From Bacillota bacterium (GTDB lineage Bacteria; Bacillota; Clostridia; Lachnospirales; Lachnospiraceae): a stretch of 11,683 bases of DNA. Below, piece by piece: positions 6,879 to 11,683 of this stretch. The stretch is from contig JAEZKA010000034.1 of the NCBI GenBank assembly GCA_023436225.1, forward strand, positions 1 to 11,683, written 5' to 3'. Below the pieces are notes generated by a model, which worked only from the letters and a program-made list of their open reading frames with translations, did no database searches and was not told where the DNA came from. Both the position numbers and the translations under genes were made by a program. Each line of letters opens with the position of its first letter. Position 1 is the stretch's first letter.

Positions 6879-6959
6879 ATATGAAAAGATTATATATTAA
6901 TATTATTATATTACAAATGTGGCCAAAATTCGCGGCCTTTGGAAAGGTGTAGGATAATT

Positions 6960-7697
6960 ATGAATATAGGTGAGTTGATTGGCAGCGGTCACACCGCTTG
7001 TGTCTATGAATGGGACGAAGGAAGAGTAGTTAAGCTATTTCATACGGGGTATCCTGAGGAAGCCGTGGAAAACGAATATCATAATGCATTGGTAGTCAGA
7101 GATATGCCTTTTGCAAAGCCTAAAGCATATGAGCTCGTTCGATATGAGGATAAAAGTGGAATAATCTATGATAAGTTGGAGGGAGAATCTCTGCTTGATC
7201 GAGTGTTAATGACGGGTGATGTAGAAGAATGTGCAGCAACCATGGCAATGCTACATAATACAATTATACTTAATACTTCCGATGAGATACCGAATTATAA
7301 GGATTTTTTAAAGAGCAATATACCATATGCCATATTGTCTAAGGAAGAACATGAGGAATTATTACATAGAATAGAAGATTTACCGGAGGGTAATTCTCTC
7401 TGTCATGGTGATTTCCATCCCGGTAACATATTGATATCGGAAGGAACCCCCTATGTGATTGACTTTATGAATATTTGCCTTGGCAATTATTTATATGATG
7501 TGGCAAGAACCGTATTTTTGATTGAATTTACCCCGGTTCCTGACAATGCCGATGATAAGGATAACATCATAAGCATGAAAAAAGCACTTTCTAATTCCTA
7601 TTTACATCATATGAATATTAGCAGAGAAATGCTTCAGGAGTTTTTGGCAGTGATCAAAGTAGTAAGAAGAGGAGAATGTCCGGAGGAAAAAGTTTAA
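6960..7697 (+). CDS. Aminoglycoside-phosphotransferase-fold small-molecule kinase
   Basis: This is a cytoplasmic kinase of the APH/choline-kinase superfamily; the substrate is unknown. Over 245 residues it shows a glycine-rich loop IGSGHTACVYEW (7-18), K25 in VVKLF for ATP, the catalytic loop CHGDFHPGN (148-156) with base D151 and N156, and the metal-binding D168 in VIDFM. The GNYLYDVARTVFLI segment (175-188) is typical of the family. An open TTG start at 6939 would add seven residues, but the ATG at 6960 has TAGGA 5 nt upstream and begins the conserved sequence. It stands alone between divergent aroF and pdp, with its own promoter. Close relatives in Clostridia are of similar length, so the ECPEEKV end looks natural. 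Nothing ties it to antibiotic resistance: a fold-level name is all that is justified. Confidence 0.82.
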   Translation: MNIGELIGSGHTACVYEWDEGRVVKLFHTGYPEEAVENEYHNALVVRDMPFAKPKAYELVRYEDKSGIIYDKLEGESLLDRVLMTGDVEECAATMAMLHNTIILNTSDEIPNYKDFLKSNIPYAILSKEEHEELLHRIEDLPEGNSLCHGDFHPGNILISEGTPYVIDFMNICLGNYLYDVARTVFLIEFTPVPDNADDKDNIISMKKALSNSYLHHMNISREMLQEFLAVIKVVRRGECPEEKV

Positions 7698-7728
7698 AAG
7701 AAGGATAGGCTTTTTTTCTGAATTGTTA

Positions 7729-7734
7729 TATAAT
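7729..7734 (+). promoter_or_regulatory. Possible -10 box for the phosphorylase gene
   Basis: A perfect TATAAT lies here, about 115 nt before the preferred start codon. The hexamer 17 bp upstream (TAGGCT at 7706-7711) matches a -35 box poorly, so an activator may be needed or the match may be chance. A run of seven T precedes it. Confidence 0.35.
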
Positions 7735-7791
7735 AGTAGTATTCCCCCAAAATTATCATTGCTATATGTTGATAGGCGTATAGTTTTTAAA

Positions 7792-7814
7792 ATAATCAAA
7801 TAGTTTTTGATTAT
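7792..7814 (+). repeat. Perfect A/T hairpin in the phosphorylase leader
   Basis: ATAATCAAA (7792-7800) and its complement (7806-7814) form a perfect 9-bp stem with a TAGTT loop. It ends directly against the alternative ATG at 7815 and 33 nt before the preferred start at 7848. A nonamer ATAGTTTTT is repeated 20 bp apart (7780-7788, 7800-7808). There is no U-tail, so it is not a normal terminator; it may be an operator or weak leader structure. Confidence 0.45.
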
Positions 7815-7847
7815 ATGGACTTTGTTGAGAGAGGTATGGTGCTACAT

Positions 7848-9173
7848 ATGAAAATGTACGATTTAATTAATAAAAAAAAGAATAAAGAGAGATTAACCAG
7901 CGAGGAAATTGAGTTTATCATTCAAGGCTTCACAAACGGATCAATACCTGATTATCAGATGTCTGCTTTCCTAATGTCTGTTTGCTTAAATGGGATGGAT
8001 CATGAAGAAACAGCGGCTCTTACGGTTGCAATGGCAAAGAGCGGTGATATTCTCGATCTGTCTGCAATCCATGGAGTGAAGGTGGATAAGCACAGTACCG
8101 GTGGTGTAGGAGATAAGACCTCTCTGGTCCTGAGTCCTATGGTCGCCTCACTTGGAATTCCGGTGGCAAAGATGTCAGGAAGAGGACTTGGTCATACCGG
8201 TGGTACAATTGATAAGCTGGAAAGCTTTCCGGGCTTTTCAACCTCGATTTCATCTGAGAAGTTTATAGATAATGTTAACAGCATCAAGATGGCGATTGTC
8301 GGTCAGACTCCGAATCTTGCTCCTGCTGATAAGAAGATTTATGCCCTACGTGATGTTACAGCTACGATTGATAATATCTCCCTGATTGCCAGCAGTATTA
8401 TGAGTAAGAAGATTGCTTCCGGTGCTGATGTTATTGTATTGGATGTAAAGACAGGAAGCGGAGCCTTTATGAAAACCTATGAGGAGTCCTTGGCATTGGC
8501 TAAGGAGATGGTTCAGATCGGAACCATCGCAGGACGAAAGACCTTTGCAGTAATTACTGACATGAATCAGCCGCTCGGTAACGCAGTCGGTAACACCTTA
8601 GAGGTAATTGAAGCAATCGATACGCTTCGCGGCGAGGGTCCGAAGGATTTATTTGAGGTTAGCATCACTTTGGCCTCCTATATGCTGGTAGGTGCAGAGA
8701 TTGCAAAGGATGTAGAAGAAGCGAAAGCAATGCTATATAAAACAATAGAAGATGGTACAGCACTGAATAAGTTGGCAGAATTCATCAATGCACAGGGCGG
8801 TGATAATAAGCCGGTTTATGATACCTCCTTATTCCAAAAAGCTGCGATTGCTCATGAGGTGGAAGCTCCTTCGGATGGATATGTATCATACATACATACA
8901 GATGAGGTCGGAATGACCTCCTTAATTCTTGGCGGAGGAAGGGAGACGAAGGAAAGTGTGATTGATCTTAGTGTGGGTATTAAAATCCATAAAAAGCTTG
9001 GTGACGCTGTTACAAAGGGCGAATCCTTAGCCACACTTTATGCAAACGATAGTAATAAGCTGGATGAGGCTAAGAAACGTCTTCTTAATGCTTATGTCAT
9101 TGCAGAGACAAAACCTGAGAAGCCGAAACATGTATATGCTATTGTAACGAAGGACGCCGTGATTGAGATTTAA
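7848..9173 (+). CDS. pdp: Pyrimidine-nucleoside phosphorylase
   Basis: It splits uridine, thymidine and deoxyuridine with phosphate into base and (deoxy)ribose 1-phosphate, in pyrimidine salvage. The 441-residue length fits (B. subtilis enzyme about 433). The phosphate-binding loop KHSTGGVGDK spans 81-90, and the signature SGRGLGHTGGTIDKLE spans 110-125. The GTIDK lysine is as in the broad-specificity Firmicutes Pdp rather than a strict thymidine phosphorylase. The C-terminal alpha/beta domain is intact. Earlier in-frame ATGs at 7815 and 7836 exist. I chose 7848 because MKMYDLI is where homology to the family begins, although the upstream signal is weak (GGTG at 7838-7841); GAGAGAGG at 7827-7833 lies too near 7836. 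It is closed by the terminator at 9234-9285. Its placement before dacF recalls the nucleoside genes between xerD and dacF in Bacillus. Confidence 0.94.
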   Translation: MKMYDLINKKKNKERLTSEEIEFIIQGFTNGSIPDYQMSAFLMSVCLNGMDHEETAALTVAMAKSGDILDLSAIHGVKVDKHSTGGVGDKTSLVLSPMVASLGIPVAKMSGRGLGHTGGTIDKLESFPGFSTSISSEKFIDNVNSIKMAIVGQTPNLAPADKKIYALRDVTATIDNISLIASSIMSKKIASGADVIVLDVKTGSGAFMKTYEESLALAKEMVQIGTIAGRKTFAVITDMNQPLGNAVGNTLEVIEAIDTLRGEGPKDLFEVSITLASYMLVGAEIAKDVEEAKAMLYKTIEDGTALNKLAEFINAQGGDNKPVYDTSLFQKAAIAHEVEAPSDGYVSYIHTDEVGMTSLILGGGRETKESVIDLSVGIKIHKKLGDAVTKGESLATLYANDSNKLDEAKKRLLNAYVIAETKPEKPKHVYAIVTKDAVIEI

Positions 9174-9233
9174 ACAACCGTTAACGATTGTAGTGCAATA
9201 ATGGAAAGTGCACTTTGTGAGCTTTTCGACATA

Positions 9234-9285
9234 AAACAGGAAGTACTTTCTAATGTAAAAATAGAAGTACTTCCTGTTTGTTCGT
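9234..9285 (+). terminator. Intrinsic terminator after the phosphorylase gene
   Basis: A perfect 15-bp stem (9234-9248 with 9265-9279) encloses a 16-nt loop and is followed by GTTCGTC; the 3' arm itself ends in TTT. It lies 60 nt past the pdp stop. The next frame is open back to 9201, through this hairpin, which is a reason to reject that long start. Confidence 0.82.
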
Positions 9286-9378
9286 CACAAGTGAATCTTT
9301 TATTCTGTATTCATAACGGCGTACTCCTCATAAAATATAGTAATCAGTTAGGAATCAGGTCAGCTATGATTAGAAAAC

Positions 9379-9383
9379 GGGAG
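9379..9383 (+). promoter_or_regulatory. Ribosome-binding site favouring the start at 9390
   Basis: GGGAG ends 6 nt before the ATG at 9390. The alternative in-frame ATG at 9366 has only AGGT about 5 nt upstream. Confidence 0.6.
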
Positions 9384-9389
9384 TTTCGT

Positions 9390-9980
9390 ATGAAGCATTG
9401 CTGTGCACCAAAGCAAGATCAAATATTACGGCTCATTATAAAAGGAATCATTATTCTTATTTCTGCAATCATTATATTTCAATTTATTTATGAGAATTCT
9501 TCCCTCTATTTTAGGACAAATAACATTTTACATAGAAGAACGCTTTTCTCTCTACATCTAAATCAAAATGATATTTATTTAAAAAAAGGGGAAGAGTTTC
9601 ATCTGTATGTGGTAGCCCTGAACAAAAGAGTATCTTTTACCTCCACTGATTTTCGCGTAGCCGGAGTCAATTTCAATGGGCGTGTTTATGCTTATCAGAC
9701 CGGGGATTGTTTTATACTGGCTAAAGTGGACGATCGTATACTAAAATGCAGAGTACATGTTGTGGATATTAATAAGAGACACCTAACAATAACGTCTGGA
9801 AGAACGAAAAAGCTTCATATACAAGGCTCCAGTGCATTTGTAAGATGGAAAAGCTCTAATCCGGATATCGCCAGCGTTAGTATGTTCGGTCGTGTAAAAG
9901 GGAAGAGCAAGGGGAAAGTAATTATTTATGGCCGTATAAAGGGAAAAACCTTCACCTGTGTAGTGAGAGTGAATGAATAA
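9390..9980 (+). CDS. Membrane-anchored protein with two Ig-like (Big_2) repeats
   Basis: Function is unknown. From the chosen start the protein has 196 residues: a short basic cytoplasmic end, one hydrophobic helix (about 14-33) and an extracellular part made of two similar repeats. The second (131-195) matches the bacterial Ig-like group 2 pattern well: LTITSGRTKKL, then VRWKSSNPDIASVSMFGRVKGKSKGK, then FTCVVRV. The first (about 54-125) keeps LKKGEEF, the GRVYAYQTG turn and LKCRVHV in the same order but is more diverged. Each repeat has one cysteine in the last strand at the equivalent place (C120, C190). Big_2 domains usually serve as adhesion or spacer modules on surface proteins; here there is no other domain. 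Longer in-frame starts at 9201 and 9366 exist, the first running through the pdp terminator. It lies between pdp and dacF, where Bacillus has no such gene, so it is a lineage-specific insertion. Confidence 0.75.
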   Translation: MKHCCAPKQDQILRLIIKGIIILISAIIIFQFIYENSSLYFRTNNILHRRTLFSLHLNQNDIYLKKGEEFHLYVVALNKRVSFTSTDFRVAGVNFNGRVYAYQTGDCFILAKVDDRILKCRVHVVDINKRHLTITSGRTKKLHIQGSSAFVRWKSSNPDIASVSMFGRVKGKSKGKVIIYGRIKGKTFTCVVRVNE

Positions 9981-10157
9981 TCTAGTATTCGTTTCTTCTT
10001 ACTAATAAGCCTCAAATAACGTAATTAGTACAAATCGAGGGGAGACTTGGCTGATCATATATTTTGCCCGTATTAAAAATAAGACAATTTATCATAGGAT
10101 TGGTCTAAAATGGGAAGGCATGGATTAAAATAGTAATAATACTTTTTTGGAGTAACG

Positions 10158-11387
10158 ATGAAGAAAATTATTGCAGTTATCCTCTTATGTTCCGTACTAA
10201 TCATTCAATTCTGTTCAGGCACTACAAATGCGCAGATGAAGCCTACCATACCAAAGAAAGAAGGGGATGCTGTTATGGTCTCAGCACAGGTGGCAGCCCA
10301 GCTGAACATAGACTCGCCTTCAGCAGTGCTAATTGAGGGTTCGACTGGAACGATTATCTACGATAAAAATAAGGATGAACGAGTAAGACCAGCCAGCATT
10401 ACTAAAATTATGACGCTGCTATTGATTTTTGAAGCATTGGATGCAGGGAAGATCACGCTGAACGATGATGTCACAGTTTCAGAGTATGCAGCTTCCATGG
10501 GCGGTTCCCAGGTCTATTTGGAACCCTTCGAAGTTCAAAAGGTAGATACGATGCTTAAGTGCATCAGTATTGCCAGTGCCAATGATGCCTCTGTAGCCAT
10601 GGCTGAGATGATCGCCGGGTCTGAGGAAGAATTTGTGGCTATGATGAATAAGCGGGCGAAGGAGCTAGGAATGGTGAATACAAACTTCGTAAATTGCTGT
10701 GGTTTGGATACGGATAATCACTATTCCTCCGCATATGATGTTGCCCTGATGTCCAGAGAATTAATTACGAAGCATCCACAGATCAGTAACTACTCAACCG
10801 TTTGGATGGATACCATTACCCATACCACCAAAAAAGGTACCAGTGAATTCGGTCTTACGAATACGAATAAGATGGTACGCTTCTATCAAGGAATCACAGG
10901 CTTAAAGACCGGCTCCACCAGCCTTGCCAAATACTGTCTCTCTGCAACGGCTAAAAAAGAAAACATGGATCTGATTGCCGTTATTATGGGAGCACCGGAT
11001 ACAAAGACAAGATTTTCGGAAGCCTCAAAGCTGTTAAATTACGGTTTTGCCAATTACAGCATTTATACCGATAATAATTCCGATACGGTATTGGCACCGG
11101 TCAAAGTGAGCAAGGGAGTTGTTGATACGGTTCAAGGCAAGACTGCCCAGAAATTTTCCTATCTATGTTCGAAGGGAAAAAGCTCAGCAGACATTCGCAA
11201 AGAAGTGGTTTTATTTGAAAAAGTAGATGCTCCGTTACCGTTAGATGCAAAAATCGGTGAAATCATTTATTATTACGGTAATGACAAAATTGGTACCATC
11301 GATATACTGGCAATGGAAGCAGTTGAAAAAGCCGGATTGAAGGATTACTTTGTGAAGGTGTTAAAGAAATATTTTGTAGGAAATTAG
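10158..11387 (+). CDS. dacF: D-alanyl-D-alanine carboxypeptidase, DacF type (low-molecular-weight PBP)
   Basis: This serine peptidase (family S11) removes the terminal D-alanine from peptidoglycan stem peptides outside the membrane, limiting cross-linking. The 409-residue protein has a signal peptide (about 1-25, cleavage likely after TTNA) and all three catalytic motifs: S80-I-T-K83, S140-A-N142 and K250-T-G252. A C-terminal beta domain (about 305-385) follows, then an amphipathic end (KDYFVKVLKKYF) like the membrane anchor of PBP5 proteins. A cysteine near the signal end (IIQFCSG) does not fit a lipobox. GGAG at 10149-10152 lies 5 nt before the ATG. In Bacillus subtilis dacF is transcribed in the forespore and followed by the spoIIA operon; here a terminator, a sigma-A-type promoter and an unrelated gene follow. 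Without the regulator sites I cannot tell whether it is sporulation-specific or vegetative. Confidence 0.92.
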   Translation: MKKIIAVILLCSVLIIQFCSGTTNAQMKPTIPKKEGDAVMVSAQVAAQLNIDSPSAVLIEGSTGTIIYDKNKDERVRPASITKIMTLLLIFEALDAGKITLNDDVTVSEYAASMGGSQVYLEPFEVQKVDTMLKCISIASANDASVAMAEMIAGSEEEFVAMMNKRAKELGMVNTNFVNCCGLDTDNHYSSAYDVALMSRELITKHPQISNYSTVWMDTITHTTKKGTSEFGLTNTNKMVRFYQGITGLKTGSTSLAKYCLSATAKKENMDLIAVIMGAPDTKTRFSEASKLLNYGFANYSIYTDNNSDTVLAPVKVSKGVVDTVQGKTAQKFSYLCSKGKSSADIRKEVVLFEKVDAPLPLDAKIGEIIYYYGNDKIGTIDILAMEAVEKAGLKDYFVKVLKKYFVGN

Positions 11388-11410
11388 TTACAATAAAATC
11401 TGATATTTAT

Positions 11411-11448
11411 ATGGGGCTGAAGCATGATTATGGATGCGACAGCCCTAT
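11411..11448 (+). terminator. Probable terminator after dacF
   Basis: ATGGGGCTG (11411-11419) pairs with CAGCCCTAT (11440-11448), including one G-U pair. After an AA/GA internal loop, GCAT (11422-11425) pairs with ATGC (11434-11437). The following TCGTCTGT is only moderately U-rich, so termination may be partial. It lies 23 nt past the dacF stop. Confidence 0.6.
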
Positions 11449-11496
11449 TCGTCTGTATGCATGCAATAATTCTTAAAGTAACCGTCTTGTAGCTTA

Positions 11497-11525
11497 TTGA
11501 CACTTGAAACCCGAACTAGTATAGT
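11497..11525 (+). promoter_or_regulatory. Near-consensus sigma-A promoter of the last gene
   Basis: A perfect TTGACA (11497-11502) and TATAGT (11520-11525, five of six) are 17 bp apart. Transcription would start near 11532, about 60 nt before the ATG at 11594. It is the best -35 match in the window. Confidence 0.85.
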
Positions 11526-11593
11526 ATAAGAGTTACGAGATATAGATATATATCTTAAAGGATACCTACATATTGCATCGAAAGGAGTATAGC

Positions 11594-11683
11594 ATGCAAA
11601 AAGATACGATCCTATTCGGGGTTATACTAGCGATTGTTTTGTGGGCATTCATTGAGCGGAAGCTCCTTCTCACTACAAAATAT
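11594..11683 (+). CDS. Start of a membrane-anchored protein, possibly a metallophosphoesterase (partial)
   Basis: Only the first 30 codons are in the window; the frame runs off the right edge. AAAGGAG at 11581-11587 lies 6 nt before the ATG. The peptide has a short polar end (MQKDT), one hydrophobic helix (about 6-19, ILFGVILAIVLWAF) and then IERKLLLTTKY. A single N-terminal helix followed by a leucine-rich stretch and LTTKY is how many membrane-bound calcineurin-like metallophosphoesterases of Clostridia begin, but no catalytic residue is visible, so this is a guess. The gene has its own strong promoter. It is not spoIIAA, which follows dacF in Bacillus. Confidence 0.65.
   Translation, partial: MQKDTILFGVILAIVLWAFIERKLLLTTKY

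Noticed and set aside
6960..7697. Antibiotic-resistance aminoglycoside kinase
   Set aside because: The fold is shared with many metabolic kinases. No resistance-specific sequence, mobile context or resistance neighbours are present.
9201..9389. Longer N terminus for the Big_2 protein starting at 9201
   Set aside because: This stretch contains the perfect 15-bp pdp terminator stem and encodes no signal-like or conserved sequence. GGGAG before the ATG at 9390 fits better.
10000..10030. 7-bp inverted repeat TACTAAT/ATTAGTA after the Big_2 gene as a terminator
   Set aside because: Short AT-only stem, 17-nt loop and no U-tract; too weak to call.
10064..10111. Candidate promoters before dacF, including CATAGGAT (10093-10100) resembling a sporulation -10 box
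   Set aside because: No matching -35 element at the correct spacing for sigma-E, F, G or K, and the sigma-A alternatives have spacers of 19-20 bp.

Overview
The window reads as chromosomal DNA of a low-GC, spore-forming Clostridia, most like the Lachnospiraceae. The genes are separated by AT-rich spacers, ribosome-binding sites are strong AAGGAGG types, promoters are sigma-A-like, and protein sequences are typical of the class. A SpoIIM engulfment protein implies endospore formation. I see no rRNA, tRNA, CRISPR array, insertion sequence or phage gene.

Layout. Positions 1-580 hold no gene: a hairpin terminator, short direct repeats and a probable promoter lead into a class I aspartate aminotransferase (581-1777), closed by a strong terminator. 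Next comes a plus-strand run: proC (proline synthesis), a NUDIX ADP-ribose pyrophosphatase, spoIIM, a XerD-like tyrosine recombinase and a 98-residue two-helix membrane protein carrying the GGADGPT motif of sodium-pumping decarboxylase beta subunits. A bidirectional terminator separates it from the convergent DAHP synthase gene (shikimate pathway entry, minus strand). Divergently from that gene runs an aminoglycoside-phosphotransferase-fold kinase. Then follow pyrimidine-nucleoside phosphorylase, a membrane-anchored protein with two Ig-like (Big_2) repeats, a DacF-type D-Ala-D-Ala carboxypeptidase, and the first 30 codons of another membrane-anchored protein with its own near-consensus promoter.

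How the genes relate. The order nudF - spoIIM - xerD - (nucleoside genes) - dacF matches a block known from Bacillus subtilis. The window therefore looks like an old conserved backbone around sporulation, envelope and nucleoside-salvage genes, into which lineage-specific genes have been placed: the mini-OadB protein, DAHP synthase, the kinase and the Big_2 protein. spoIIM (engulfment) and dacF (peptidoglycan trimming) are both cell-wall remodelling functions. The amino-acid genes (aminotransferase, proC, DAHP synthase) are ordinary housekeeping.

Points that deserve attention: the XerD-like protein has lost three of the six canonical catalytic residues while keeping the nucleophile tyrosine; the mini-OadB protein isolates a sodium-site motif in a two-helix protein; and an 89-nt near-perfect long hairpin of unknown role lies between proC and the NUDIX gene. 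I found no convincing wholly new multi-gene system.
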